Below are positions 45,780-59,874 of a stretch of DNA of 64,000 nt, piece after piece. Where the stretch lies: the NCBI RefSeq assembly GCF_037975245.1, contig NC_092569.1:35498668-35562667 (forward strand), given 5' to 3'. A program made the position numbers and the translations under genes. Below the pieces are notes generated by a model that made no database searches, was not told the origin of the DNA, and saw nothing but the letters and a program-made list of their open reading frames with translations. The stretch comes from Apostichopus japonicus. Its lineage: Eukaryota > Echinodermata > Holothuroidea > Aspidochirotida > Stichopodidae. Within the stretch, counting starts at the first letter, position 1. Each line of letters begins with the position of its first letter.

Positions 45780-47793
45780 CTGCAAAAAACGAGAAAGACT
45801 AAATAAATCGATAAATTATAAACTTTGAACGAATCCAACATCAGATACAATGTAGAGGGCAATGCGTTTTTGTCCTACCAAGTTGAAAACGTCCGTTCCG
45901 CCTATGTTTTGCATTTTTTGTTAAATAATTAAGATAAATAAGTTGGTATTCTGCCTTTGCAATGGCGTTGTTATACTTTTTCTTTCTTGGTTCCGTTTAA
46001 AATGCAGTGCCACAATAGGAGTCACATACAGATGGGGAAACTATTTAAACCAAATACTACGTTTGGGTTACTAGAGTCGCTAATATCGCTCTTTATTTTA
46101 TATTTTTTTATCGGCATTTAACACTACTATTCATTTATTTATTTTATTGTTATATTTAAGTTCACAACTTAGCTTCCTAACACTGTCAAAACTTGAGTTA
46201 TAAATTTCTTGTATGTGTCGGTGTTAAATGTTGTAAATTGTTGAATAATATTATGTTTAATTTAATTTGCATAACCAACTTTTCTTTTATCCCCTTATTC
46301 AACCATGTGCTTATTTTTGCTTGTACCACATAGGCTAACTTAGGCTCTCTTCGAACTTGGATAAGGAGGATGTAAGGGGGATGGGGGCTGTGTGATGTAG
46401 CTTCGTATGTCATTCAAGTTAGGAAAACAAGGGTATCATTGAAAGATCTAGTCCTGAGTAATCTTACATGTTCTTATTACGTACAAAGTAATAATTGCAT
46501 TTTGCTGAAAACGCCATATCCCAATAAAACAAAAATCAAATAAACGGGATAATTATTTCTTGATATTATGGTTGTAATATACTCTCTGCCCGGCTCCAAG
46601 TTCCCTGTTCTACTGTATACAGGGTATACAGAGTGTTATTGTCATCGATTGTTCAATTCTTTACCCTATATCTATAGCACTTTGTAATATTTGTATCTTT
46701 CAACCTGAGCTCATAAGTTGGACTATAAACGTAGATTGAAATTACACTATACACAAATCATGAAATCAATACTTTTAAATGAAGAATAGAACCGACATTG
46801 TATGAACGGAATTTACTATTAATGTAGTAGCTAATATTTTAGGTTTCGACGAAGTAACCAAAATTCGATGTATTACACTTATGGAAATTTTGAATGATAT
46901 TGATTATCGTCTTTTTATTATTTAGTTCTTATCGACATGTACTTCTAGTCTCGTACGTATAACTTCTTTGAACAGACTGATTGATTGATTAAAATTTATC
47001 GAATCTATACAGACGAATATTTCAAATAAATCATTTTGATTAAAATTTATCGAATCTATACAGACGAATATTTCAAATAAATCATTTCTGATTCCTCTAT
47101 TTTAATGTTCTATGCATGATAAACCCTAGATGACTTTACACATAACATGATTAAATTTAAATAGCGCCTCAAAGTTTTCACATATGAGAATCATCGAATA
47201 TACTTACCACTTAAAGTCACATTATACAGTAACGAGAAGGCACACGTGGCATGCTTCCAGGTACTACTAATATGATATTAACCCCTTTGTAAGTTTGAAG
47301 TAATGCGAGTTTGGTAGACAACAGCGAGCGACAAGGCAACAGACATTTACGATAATTTTCAGAATACTCGTTTAGGTTGGGATGATAGTGATGTTGAGAT
47401 TTACTCTCTCTGTGTCAGAAATACATGGACACTGGCTACTATTATAATATCTACTGCCATAGTTTTATATATTGTTAAGTGCTTGTTACGTGCAAACACG
47501 GCCAAGAGACTTGTGTTGCCAATGAAAAGCTGATCTTATCGTCTGCTTCTTATGTCTGTACACATTGTATACAGTCCTGAAACCTACGTGCGTTCCAGTT
47601 GTTCTTCAAACGCTTGAAAGAAAATAGAAATGTTTGGAATTGAAAATTGCTGTGAACTTTGAACTTATATATCATTTAGCCAGGAATGCGGTAGCTATGA
47701 GATCAGGACATTAGTTGTTAGTTGCTTCTCCTAATTCACGTAATCGGTCCAGATTTATGTTTGCGTCAATGATTAGAACCATCAATTACTCAC
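45780..47793 (-). other. Gene B last intron
   Basis: About 2 kb; its right part matches 1-1,264 of copy A. It contains about 355 bp not in A (46,248-46,603) and the 51-bp tandem duplication. No exon seen. Confidence 0.7.
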
Positions 47794-48055
47794 CTGTATT
47801 TCCACTGTGTGATCCAACTGATAGTCGATACTTGTCTGCTTGGTAATTAATCCTAAAAGTCGAATAGACGGCGTATTTTGATGATGAGCCGGAGTCCCTT
47901 AGATCAATACGAAGCTGGTAAGTTTTCTGGTTGGTCAGAGAGTAGATATATTTATTACCTAGCCAGTGGTCATGATTTTTATTACCGAAACCGTCCTTGT
48001 AGTCCCTCCAACCACGATAAAAGTCAACGGAGGCACTCGATCGTCGCTGGAAAAC
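47794..48055 (-). CDS. Gene B exon 9: middle of C-terminal fibrinogen domain
   Basis: 262 nt, phase 0-1. VFQRRSSASVDFYRGWRDYK, then HDHWLGNKYIYSLTNQ; ends SHSGNT. It splices to the split last exon at 45,779. Confidence 0.92.
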
Positions 48056-48320
48056 CTATGAAATAAAAAAGAAAAGTGAATCCAGCTATATAATCTAGTT
48101 ATCCGTAAGAGCATAACATTCAACGCCGTTAGATAGTTAACAGAGATATGGATACTGTGAAAGTGAGATAATTTGCAATAGTGTTTTGTTTCTTGATTTT
48201 GGTTCTTCCTTAAATGGTCAAGTGCATCTCAAAGAGATCTGCAGTGCATCATTTTGAGGAATGTAAAGTATAATGTGAGAAAGTTCAGAATTTAAGTCCT
48301 TAATTGTTTGCGAAGCTCAC

Positions 48321-48626
48321 CGTCCATCCTCCTCCGTTACTTTCCATCTCACAGTAAACCTGAATACCGCGTGGCCAACCATCAGGGTAAATGGTGTAAA
48401 CTCCATCACTGAGTGTACCGGAATCATAAAGCTCGTAGCAATCTTTTGGGAGGCTTGTGCACGTCACTCCGTCCCCTTGGTAGTTTGTATTGCAGTAACA
48501 TTTACGGACACCACTCCTCGTAGCACAGGTTGCGTGACTACTACACTGGTAACTTTCATCTACAAGTCGGCTGTTCCTACAAGTTGATTTTCGTGTACAT
48601 CTTGAATTGATGTAAAAGTGGCCCTC
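48321..48626 (-). CDS. Gene B exon 8: EGF 3 fused to start of C-terminal fibrinogen domain
   Basis: 306 nt, phase 0-0. The EGF part starts EGHFYINSRC, whereas gene A's fusion exon starts VGDF; the fibrinogen half is identical in protein (CYELYDSG to NGGGWT). This shows exchange between the two EGF subtypes upstream of a fixed fibrinogen half. Confidence 0.92.
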
Positions 48627-48957
48627 CTGTTTTAAGATATTCAGCAAAAAGAAAAACAACAACTAATAAATGAATTATGCATTTGCGGTTGTCATATTGA
48701 AATTTACTGGATTTCAACGATGGGAGGCCACGTGATTCCCGACTTAACGTAATACATCCCTCGACTGAAAGTTTTTACTGGATTGGCGACAAAAAACTGG
48801 GTCTATAGCCCCTACACAACCACGATGCGCACGCTACTCGGTTATCTGTAAATGCAATGTAATTATCGACAAGTATAATAAGTAAAGGTTTCCTTCTAAT
48901 TATGTGTACAGATTAAGAACAAAGCATTATAAAAATGACCTGAAGGACCGTACTGAC

Positions 48958-49167
48958 CCCTAATACACTTCCTATGTCAGCAACGAAGCAGTTGTGGCGG
49001 CACGTAACTCCGTCTCCTTGGTAGTTTTGATTACAGTAGCATTGACGGACACCGCTCCTCTCAGTACAGGTTGCGTGAACACTACACTGGTAACTCGCCT
49101 CTATAATATGGTTGCTTTGGCAAGTTGATCTTCGTGTACATCCTGAATTGATGTAAAAATCGACAAC
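48958..49167 (-). CDS. Gene B EGF-like exon 2
   Basis: 210 nt, phase 0-0, starting VVDFYINSGC with CTERSGVRQCYC. All EGF cysteines are present. Confidence 0.88.
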
Positions 49168-49735
49168 CTGATTTCAGATATTCAGCGAAAAGAAACAACA
49201 TATAATCAAATTATGAATTTGAAATGTACAGGATTTCAACGGTAGCTGGCCAAAGATTGGTTCCCTTCGAATGATCTAGGTACGGGTATGAACCTTTATG
49301 AAAGTTTTATGAGTTCTTTGAAGCCAACTCCTATATAGGGGGCGTTGGGATCCGCCTTAACAAAAAGTAGCTGCAAATATTGCATTCAACGGCCTATCGC
49401 AACTATACATTATGCATACAAATGAATCTAACCGCAAGACTGTGATAAAAAAGTATCCATAAATTTTTGTATAAGGCTTATCAGTGCATGCACACCCGTA
49501 GGAGTGGCCTCGTGATTCCCGACGAAACGTAATATTTCCCTCGACCACACTTTTGACTGGTCTGGCAACAAAAAACTGGGTCAATGGCCCCTTCACAACC
49601 ACGATGCGCACGCTACTCGGTTATCTGTAAATGCAATGTGATTATCGACAAGTACAATAGTAAAGGTTTGCTTCTAATTATATGAACAATGATTAAAAAA
49701 GGCATTATAAAATGACCTGAAAGAACCGTACTGAC

Positions 49736-49945
49736 CCCTAATACACTTCCTTTGTCGGCAACAAAGCAGTTATGGGTGCACGTCACTCCGTCCCCTTGGT
49801 AGTTTGGATTGCAGTAACATTTACGGACACTGTTCCTCTCAGCACAGGTTGCGTGAACACTACACTGGTAATTCGCCTCTATAATCTGGTTGTTTTGACA
49901 AGTTGATCTTCGTGTACATCCTGAATTGATGTAAAAATCGCCAAC
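49736..49945 (-). CDS. Gene B EGF-like exon 1
   Basis: 210 nt, phase 0-0, VGDF type with CAERNSVRKCYCNPNYQGDG and CTHNCFVADKGSVLG. It resembles the diverged NPNY unit of gene A at 4,800 in its second half. Confidence 0.88.
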
Positions 49946-50396
49946 CTGTTTTAATATATTCAGCAAAAAGAAACATCAGATTAACAAAATGGTGAAATTG
50001 CGGTTGTCACAGTGAAATGTTCAGGATTCTAACGGTGGGTTGCCTATGATTTATTCCCCTGAATGATCTAGGTACGGGTATGGATCTTTATGAAAGTTTT
50101 GTGAAGTCTTTGAAGCCAACTCCGATGAGGAGGCCACGCGGTCCGCCCTGAAAAGGTAGCTGCAATTATTGCATTAAAACGGCCTATTGCGACTTTAAAT
50201 TAGGCCTACAATTAGATTCTAGCCGCAAAATTATCGTTAGTAGTATCCATGAATTTTAGTGTAAGGTTTATAAGGGAATGAACATATGTGGGTATAGCCT
50301 TTTGCTTCCTGAGTATATGTAAGTAAAATATTTGATTCTTATTATATGGAAAAAATCATTAAAAGCAAAACACTTAAATGTAAGAACCGTACTGAC

Positions 50397-50608
50397 CATT
50401 AATACACCTCCTTTGTCAGCAACGAAGCAGTTACATTGGTTCAGAGGGATGCATTGTTCTTGCTGTCTCAGATAATTACCGACGCAAACACATTGCTCTG
50501 TTTCTCTTCGAGAGGAAGACGAGATGCAAGTATTAGGGTTGTCACAAGTCCTCTCACATGTCTCATTGCTAAATATCTCATTAGCTGGACACCATTCAGG
50601 GATTGTAT
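50397..50608 (-). CDS. Gene B exon 5: TIL-like domain
   Basis: 212 nt, phase 1-0. CPANEIFSNETCERTC, CISSSSRRETEQCVC and tail NCFVADKGGVLM. Same cysteine count as gene A. Confidence 0.8.
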
Positions 50609-51466
50609 CTAGAGAACAGGAAAGAAAAAAATGAAAATAATAGTAACCTGATACAGTCACGACATATATTACATGTGGCATAGAATGGTTTGTCGTCATT
50701 ACTTAAATACGTGGTTGTCAGAAGGTTAAAGGAAAACAACATACACTCAGAAGCTGCTCGAATAAATGTAGAACATTTTAAATAGGTAGTGGCCGTTCCG
50801 TAGTCACATTAATGTAACTATTTATTCTGATAACGAGATAAAGCACCATCATTTGCTGTGCAATTAGTCTGAAACCAGGTAGTCATGGCTTGTTTCTGTT
50901 TGGGAGTTCTCTAGGTGTAAGTATACTGCTTTCTGACAACAATGGTAATTAATAACAACATCAAAATTCTTTCGTTGGTTGTTCTGATCAAACTGGGAGA
51001 CGAACCTGGTTTAATTGTAAACGTTATGTTGTACTAACGTTAGGAACGGTTCCTTGTTCAGAGCCATGGTCAGTCTTGAGTACGAAGCAGTCTTGTAGTG
51101 AGTGCGTAATCACACTTTAGCTAATGAAGGCATTTTGGAATTCTAGTATGGATACTAATGCAAGATTAAGTGTTTGAACTCGCACTAGAAGCTTGTACTT
51201 GCACTCATATAATATCATATTCTAATTGCTACAATATGTTTTGTAGCGCCGTTGTACTCGCTGATATACTATAAGTATACTCGTACTATGTATATTGTAG
51301 CAGTTTCTTCAAAACATATTTGACATGCCAAATTTACTTCCAAAAGATCCTTTCGTTTTCAGAAAAAACCTTTCATTTTCTGCGCGTTTACGTTTGACAT
51401 TTAATAAATGATCACGATTTTTATGATTTTTTGGGCTTTATATTTAATAATGTAAAAGACACTTAC

Positions 51467-51731
51467 CATCTGATATTTGGAATGTTCCCAAACTAGATAT
51501 AGAATAATCCCCCCATTCATCTGAGATACGAAACTCGTCGTATGTTACATAGTAAGTTTCTCCAGCAACGCTCTCAAAGTCCATTCGTAGTTGGTATCGC
51601 TTTTGATTTGTTAAGACGGCAATTTTCTCATTTCCGATCCAAAAGTCACTCCCTAGAAAGCCAAAGCCATTTCTAAAGTCTTTCCAACTTCTACTAAAAT
51701 TTACAGAATCCGATCTTCGTTGCTGTAATAC
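51467..51731 (-). CDS. Gene B exon 4: middle part of first fibrinogen domain
   Basis: 265 nt, phase 0-1. Starts VLQQRRSDSVNFSRSWKD and ends FQISD. As in gene A, the third fibrinogen exon is absent and a TIL exon follows. Confidence 0.9.
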
Positions 51732-52109
51732 CTTCAAAGAATATCAAAGAAGTTAACTAGGACGTGATTGAATTATTTTTATTTTTTCCCTACTGCAATG
51801 CGATTTGTTGCTAACAACTATTACACAGAAATACTTATACTTATATTTCTAACTTCAGTTTGTAGTTTGGGCTAGATGTTTACAGTTTCCTTGGAAGAAG
51901 AACTGCACTGTACCTAAGTACAATCTGTACTTAAATTCCACAATATTAAAAATAATTGATTCAAACTTTCGTTTCGATAAAAAAGGGAGATTCTATTTGA
52001 AATAACGACGTTGTATTACATCGCTATATATTGCTGCAATCAAAATCTGAAGTAAATTTTTACAAAACTATTTAAACTTGAAAAGAAAACATCAAGTAAT
52101 CAGCCATAC

Positions 52110-52282
52110 CGTCCATCCATCAGTATCAAGATCATTGTTACAGTAAGCCTCAAACGGTTCCGGATAGCCATCTGGCTTAATAAGGTACACTCCAGATGTA
52201 TTGTGGGTAGAGGAACATGCAATCGATACTTCTTTGCAATCTCTCGGATACGCAGGTTGTTGCAAAACCAAGTATGAAGAAC
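52110..52282 (-). CDS. Gene B exon 3: N-terminal part of first fibrinogen domain
   Basis: 173 nt, phase 1-0. Contains PRDCKEV, SGVYLIKPDGYPEP and NNDLDTDGWT. The first glycine of the usual GGW is Asp here. Confidence 0.9.
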
Positions 52283-52376
52283 CTGGATGGAAAGTAAACA
52301 AGGTTAACATTTTATTGTGACTGAAAAATAATTTCAGCTAACGAAAATATCGCCTAAGATGCTTTATCTCAATTGC

Positions 52377-52560
52377 CTCTCCACCCAGGGGTTAATGGGT
52401 ACATGTCAGTTAACTTGTCATTGGGCGCAGTATATAACTGCAGCCGTCTGGAGGGATTGTCTCTGGGACAGGTTATTATTGAACAGGGGTAATATAATGT
52501 CTGTAAAGCTCTTTGAAACCTATCGCTGTTTAAAAGCGTTACATGAATCAAATATTATGA
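52377..52560 (+). mobile_element. SINE-like element, gene B intron 2
   Basis: Counterpart of the element at 13,437. Shows GTAAAGCTCTTTGAAACC followed by AAAAGCGTTACATGAATC and an ATT-rich tail. Confidence 0.55.
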
Positions 52561-53137
52561 TTAATATTTTTACTATAAGACTTTTTAGCTAATTGTAAGA
52601 GAACTGGTTTCGTTACTAAGCGAGTTAAGGCAATGCATCAGTTTAAATATCAAGTATTACTCAACTACCATATAGTCACGACTAAAGTTAAATGAAGTAA
52701 TCGTTATTGAATTCTCAGATGTAAATGATTTGAAGCATTATTTGTGATTAGTTTTCAGCCTGCAATGGAAATTCAAAGACCAAGTAACTTGATTTCTTTT
52801 TAACCAAGCTTCCGTAGTTATCAATCATATCCAAGTGACATCAAAAGACTCACGAAAACAGGAAAATCCCTTTTGTTTAAAGTACCTGAGAAAATATCGT
52901 AGGATATAAAAAGATCGAAAGTATACTACTCAGAAGAAATCAACCACAAAATAGATATTCGGAAAAAGTAACACGACTGAAAAACAAAACGTCAAGAGCG
53001 ACCATTAAAAAGCTAACATTTCCAGCCATTCAAGTTGTCCAACTGAGGTGTTAACGTTTACATTACATAAGTTATATACCTTACAGAGGTTACTTCTTAT
53101 AATAAGAAAAATCATATGATATAAATAATACACCTAC

Positions 53138-53168
53138 CTGAAGATCTTCCCTCGGCACTGACGATTAT
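53138..53168 (-). CDS. Gene B exon 2: 31-nt micro-exon
   Basis: Encodes IIVSAEGRSS plus one base. Same length, phases and acceptor as gene A, with two residue changes. Confidence 0.75.
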
Positions 53169-56100
53169 CTGTGTAATAAAAGATTTACTGAATACATTAC
53201 AAGACATACAGAGTATTGCAGTCAACATAAAGCAGGATCAGATTAAATCTAATGTTAATAAAACCAGTTTGAGGGAAAGAAAGAACCTTTCGCAAACTGG
53301 TCTAAAATATGTTAGTTTAAGAGTAAAGTCGAGTTATACTTTGATAAAGTCTCCGGATAACCACTTACAATAATGTTTTTCTTTTGTCTATATTCCATAT
53401 CTGATTTACAGGTCAATGATCACTTACAGGGTAGAACTTTCTTCCAGGAAACATTAGATTACTGGCATTTTCCGGTTTTACAGCTACTCTGGCACATGAT
53501 ACGTACGTGAAGGACAAAGGCAATAGCCGGCTTCTTCCTTAAACAGCTTTGTTGCTTAATGCAGACAGATGTTCTTTGTTCAAGTCATATTTTGACATTA
53601 GAACATTTCAAACATGGGTTGTAACACATTTGTGTTTAACAGTCCTTAATAACACGTAGGGATCATTGACATCGCCCCAGCTATTCTTGTTGGACGAAGA
53701 TTACCGTGTCTTGATACTTACCGTGCACAATGAAACTCTGAGTTTTTAATGGTGTCATTTTACTTGTAAGGTAAGTTCATAGCCTTATATTTGTATATCT
53801 TGCTAACTAAACAATTGTAGCAGCGCTACAGAAGCTCAGCTAAGCTTCTATTTGAAATCATTATGTCTAGTGTTGTGCTGATATCGCCAATATTGGACCT
53901 GGCCGATATCCGATTTTTTCAATCTCAAAATCGGCCCCATACCGTTACCGATATTTTTCAACAGCCAGTATGAATGTCAAATCGCACTTTAAGTCATATT
54001 TTAATACATAAAGAATCAGAATTATCATCGGCTACCGTAAAATATTATATTGCACAGCACACAAACAGTAACCACTCTTCCTATTACTTCTGTTGAACGG
54101 TTCGTTACTCTGTTTGACCCACTACGTTCAAAACTTAAGCTGCAAGCCTTATACAAATTGTTGTCACAAAGAGCCACGACATTCTTAGCAAAGAATGTTA
54201 AAAGATGACGACAAGTTATGAATAAAACTGACTTCATATAGAAAAGACGTTAGCGTGTCCTGGCTAAGAACTTTTACTACTCTTAGTGATTAACAGAACC
54301 AAAACCACGATATTTTCTTTATTTTTTTTTTTAACTTCCGTAAAAAAATATATCCTACCATTTGCCGGTTATACTGACAACTAAGCCTAGCCAAAATTAG
54401 TAAGTGCCTCGTCCTTGAATTATTCGACAAATTGTTTCAAACAAAATTCTCAAAATACAATCTTTTCAACAGTCATTTATGTTTTAACAAAATGCATCCA
54501 TGATACTCATTGCAGCTTTTTAAAAGATACAGACTTTTTGGAATGATTCAGTAGGGGGTGTCCACGTGTTATGAAATGTATTCTCAGCTGAGGACTAGAA
54601 GCACTGTGCAAGTTAGTGTGATAAGCTACTACTGTAGTTATAAACATATAGTCACATAGACTTGTGAAATTTACTTTAAAGCGCTACAAAGACTGGTATG
54701 TACGTAACGTTAAGTGGCTTGACTGGTCTTTTTACAGATTGTTATATCATTAGATCGGTAAATATTTTTTTTTTAGAACATTTCGTCATGTATGTTTGAC
54801 CAGCTAGAACAAATTAATAAATCATCGCAAGAAACAAGAAGTGGCTTTGTTGTGGGAAAACAGAGCAGAAATCGGAATTGGCTCCAACAATATAGGTCAT
54901 TCTCACACGTATTACACACACAAACTGTGAAAAGGGTCAAATTGGAAATATGTAGTCCTTTTACAGAGAATAACATCGAACTAGATTGGATTTGATCGAG
55001 TCTCCCACGGGTGGAATTTTGTCCCACAATGACGGGAAATTAAAATGGAAGACATTTTGCTACTCACATCAAAACGCATGCTGTTCATGAATACTAAAAG
55101 GTTGAAAAACAAATAACATGATCATGGCATATGATTGTGGCCCACATTTCATTACAACTTAAATCTTTTCAGAAGCCCCTGATTTGAGTCCTCACATGCC
55201 ATTCAAACTTATATCTTCAATGCAAAATGGTAGAAGTACGTTATGGCACAGCACATGTAAGACAACCATAGTAACGCTACCTCAACAAATATACGTGGTG
55301 CAGTAAGAAGAATAGACTTTAAGCAATTTAATTGTATCTGTTATAACATGATGATCATGATGATGATACAAATTGCAAGAGATAAAGAATGTCAACAGAA
55401 AGGACAATATAAAAAGAAGAAGTTAAGGAAGAATGAAGGAATTTAATCTCTTTTCTTTCAGACCAAGTCATTCATGACCAAAATTCCATAGTGTGATATT
55501 GTTCTGCCATAGGGGGAAAGAATTGAACCATTACTCGGCTTTAAATTTGTAAAAGTATCAAGGATCGGAAGCAGCTTAAACACATTTTTTTCTTGTTTGT
55601 TAATGCCGAATAATTATGATATAAACATGTTAGAACAGCCGAGCATATGACAGTTCAAAGTTTATTTAATGACAATGTTGTCTTTCAAGACAAAAACATA
55701 TTGCATATTACAAAATGGTATCACAACTAATGTCATGAAAAAAATAAAATCTACATTTTATACTTTGCCGTTGTCAACAGATTGAAGCGGTCAAGCCAAT
55801 TTGTTGGTATATAGCCAAAGTTTTTTTTTTGTCGTCGAGAATGTTATTCAGGAAGAACAGGCGGTGTGCGACGTTATTGTTGTTGTAAAACACTGTGTTT
55901 CATGTCACCGTATGCTGAGTATCACATGCCGTTTGTTCCCTTGAATATAATGGAGGAATTTAACTCGATATCCTTCAACATATAAAGCGAATTATTACCA
56001 TACATTGAGTAAGGATAGATGTTATGATAATACTTTCTACTTTTTGCAACGTGTTAGAAAAGAGACCTTTAAATACAGCGCAATGTATTTAATGTTGTTT

Positions 56101-59100
56101 AATTTGTAAAAGTCTATCATCGATGTTATTTTTTAGTACAGGGAGCGTTTCCTATGTATACTAAATTATAATACATGTAACTGTAAACGATATACGAAAC
56201 GTTACGTTTTGTACTACACCAAAAAGCCCTATCACGAAGGGAGGGTGTGATTCGGGTAGTAGGGAGTGATGGAGGACAGCGAAGAGGGAGGGTATGGGTG
56301 GGGATCGGTGACTGCTCCCATCGCATACATATTATATATTGAGTACATTTTCAGTGGTCCTATTATAAGAAGTCAGGTCATTAAGTGTGAAAGACGACAT
56401 GCATGAGAATATCTTCGCGTTGGTTTTACATTTTATTACTGTATTCAAATTGAGACTATTAAACGTTACAAGAACGTTTACATTATCGCCACGACTTAAA
56501 TGAACACATTGTGTGGAAATCAAAATAAACTACGGTATTTGTGGTTAAATAATTAAAAGATAACTTAAAGGATCATGAATATCTGTCTTTCTCGTAGTAG
56601 TCTATTTTCAAGTTATACGTTAGCACCTAATACACTATTTCGCACAGTTGTAGTTAATATATGCATTACATATTTAGTTCTTTACACGGTGAACTAGCCT
56701 TAAATATTCTAATATGTGACAGAAAACATCACTTTGGATTGTCATTAGAATGTTCGTGAACTGCATTGTGTCAAAAGGATTTTTTTCAATAAAAATGAAA
56801 TGTAATTTATCTTTTGGTGAGAATTTTCTCACTCAAATTATGTTGTATTACTTGTTCTCTGCTTTGTTTTACTGTTATAGATTATGTCTTAGAATAAAGA
56901 AAAAAAACAAACATAAAACAACAAAGCTATAAATTGAAAAGTATAATTATTTAAAAGACAATCAACTAGAATAAGAATCAGTTTATTTTTAAAAGTTATA
57001 GAAACGTTCTCTGCATTTGCATTGAGTTATTCCGCTAATAATATCGGCCTTTAGTGTTATTCGTATGATCGGGTGAAATTTTAGATTTGCCTGTCGCACT
57101 TTGTCCAGAATGCAGCCTAAATTTGGAGCTATAATGTCAAGAAAACTGATTAAATGGAAGAAAAAATACAATTCCTTCGTGCAATTGTCTTTATTTAATA
57201 AGGCATTTATGCAGCTCTTTTTTTTTGTCTTATTTTTTTGTCTGGATTGATTACACAAAGACTAACGAAACATCTAACTACGATTTTATTTTGAGTATGA
57301 TTTTATAACGTCTATTCCATTGGAAAGAGACTTTCAATCGTTTTAATCTTCCAATTTATTCAAATTACAGATCGTCTAATAACAGTATCAATTTTAAACA
57401 ATGTTATTACAATAATATTAGTTGTAATTATTATCACTAAATCGTTAACGTCGTTGCACATTTTATTATAATAGCGCGACACGTTAATTAGGAATACACA
57501 GTTAATCAAGTCGCACACATTCGACAAATAATGCGATACTTTATAGATGTTTCATTTTAACTCACAAGAATCAAAACTAAAGTAAAAACAGCTTAATGTT
57601 CATAAAAGTACGTTAAAAGAAAATGTACGTTACTTTTTCTTAAATTTATTTATTGAATGCCATATGAGCATATTTGGGGATGTGCACATTTTCTGTCACT
57701 GTTTTAGTCAGCTAACGATGTATAAATATATCTCAATTAAAGTTTCCCATTCAGAATCAAAATCTTATTTTTTCCTTGTAATTTCCATCTTATTTTGGCA
57801 TTGTAATACGACATTAAGTCTGATTCGGTATCATGGAGTTACCTTTGGTCAAGTTATATTACTTCTCGACATAATCATTAAGGAAATCAGACTCATTTAA
57901 CTGTCACTTTAAAAAAAACTTCGACAGAGTTTTTCTTTACAAACTTTATCATTTCAAATAAAATAAAGGAACATGTCTTACATTTGTTCTGCTCTAATAT
58001 CCGTCATATTTAAAATAACGGAATATTGGGATTATATTTCTTTGGAATCTCTTACAATATATAGCGTAACTGAATGATATGAGAACACAAAAAGAGAAAA
58101 AAAATTAGAAGCTAGCCACTTAAACCGCCGGAGACATTTTCATGATCGCGTATCATACCATGCTTTAATGTAAGCAAATTAAAACCAGAACGTTCTGCCT
58201 GAAAAATAACATTTGTTATTTTTCTGGCTTTGTGGAAGTATTTTATCTTTGATAATTCGTTCTGCGATAAATCCGTGTAACCTAAGTTTTCTATTTTCAG
58301 CATTAATTTAAGTTTCCATAAATTAGTTTTAAATTAGATTGACGTGTACCCCAGTTGGATTTATTGTTATTGAACTTTGTTTCCTTGAATAATATGATAT
58401 TTTCAAAATACATTTCAAAGTACCTTTATTTTTGTTGAAGATTGTTTTTTCAAACTTTGGCACACATATAACGATATCTATTAAAGAGATCTCTATGAGC
58501 ATGTAAAGGAAGTAAATATTTAGGTGCTCTTTAGAAATTTATATCTGAAACTTTCGTGTTTGGATGGTAGTTCAAACAATATAATCAAACGTACAACTGA
58601 GCATTTCTTCTAATTTGATTGAACCTGAACAACAGTTTATAGTTATAGATTTCTAATTTAAAGGATGTACCTTGTCATTATAATATTGTTCACTGTAGTT
58701 ACCCAATTAAGCATCTTTGTGATTGGATTATCACATAGAAATTGTTTTGTTTTAGATTAGTGAACGCATATGTTGCTTTAATGTATTCATCAGGATAACT
58801 CGGACAAAGACGAGCAATAAAATGTCTGTTCGGAAATCATATCAAAATAACAGAGCTGACAAAGGAAGTTGCCTTTACGCAGATGAAAACCAAATTATTC
58901 GTATGTAGTTTATATCGAAAAATAAAAGCAAGGCATTATAACAAATATAAAGAAAACATTGAAAACATTTAACTATACAAAGCTTATCTAATATCGCTCT
59001 GTTTCAAAAGGGAATCTCATGATTGGATTTTTAACAACAAGAACTTTTTTTTTTAAAGTTATCGTATAGTGTTAAGTTATCGCTGAAATAAATGAATTTC

Positions 59101-59808
59101 TTGTTTTTAGTTATCGTACTCGTAGCCAATATTATGGAGTATACATTTATGAGCTAGAATGATTTACATTTGAATTTAAGCTCACTAATTGTTAATATAA
59201 ATGGAGTTTTGTAACGTGTTGGTGTGGATCTGTGAAAGGTAGGGTTGGCTATTGGAGGGAAACCTTGTTAACAGATGTGCTGTAAAGGATACGTTGGGAA
59301 CGATATACTCATAAGTATGAAAAAAGGATTACTTTTTCTTGGCCTTATCACGAAACTTGATTGACTTTGAAAAATTGGTGTGTAACGAAAACACGTTTGA
59401 GATGTGTGAATGAGCTTTTCTTCTAAGTATTTTACATGTGAGCAAATTTTAAAGAATACTGTATATAAGCAAAGAAGAACCGATTAGAGCTAATCTTTTG
59501 TTTTTATTCCAATATATGTGGTTAAATTAAAAGACGTTTCGTCATTTTTATCGAAACACTGCTGTCTTTCGCGAAGTTAAAATTTCTGAGTATTTCTAAT
59601 GGAAGGCCTTCTAACTGTAGTTTATCTTGATCTTTTATCGATATTTTCCTATTATTTCGAAGACGCTAACTCTTCACTTTGTCACATAATTTAATATTAA
59701 CAGAGTTAGCTCAACAACACATTGATGCGACTTATGTTATGTTTTTCGAAACAGAAAATATTTCAATGGAGTAAAATATAAAATATATTAAACAATAGAA
59801 AGACTTAC
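53169..59808 (-). other. Gene B intron 1
   Basis: About 6.6 kb, alignable with gene A intron 1. It holds the truncated inverted-repeat element (53,871 on) and about 320 bp absent from A at 58,443-58,768. Nothing coding is seen. Confidence 0.75.
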
Positions 59809-59874
59809 CATTTCTGTTCCAAACGAGTTCCAAATCGTCAAAACAGTCAAACAAACTTTGAAACAATTCTCCAT
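59809..59874 (-). CDS. Gene B exon 1: signal peptide
   Basis: 22 codons beginning MENCFKVCLTVLTIW, phase-0 GTAAG donor. It differs from gene A's exon by one residue. Confidence 0.85.

Larger units (their letters stand above)
30130..59874 (-). pseudogene. Gene B: secreted half-FReD / TIL / EGF(3) / FReD gene, last exon split by a 15.3-kb transposon
   Basis: Same architecture as gene A but with only two stand-alone EGF exons plus the fusion exon. Exon lengths 66, 31, 173, 265, 212, 210, 210, 306, 262 and a last exon of 323 nt (after removal of the element and one target copy) total 2,058 nt: 685 codons and a stop, with every junction in frame. The last exon is broken at 45,535/30,211 by the mobile element, so the genome copy cannot make the normal C terminus unless the element is removed or absent on the other allele. 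All other exons are open with good splice sites, so the disruption looks recent. I call it a pseudogene on structure alone; it may be polymorphic. Confidence 0.85.
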
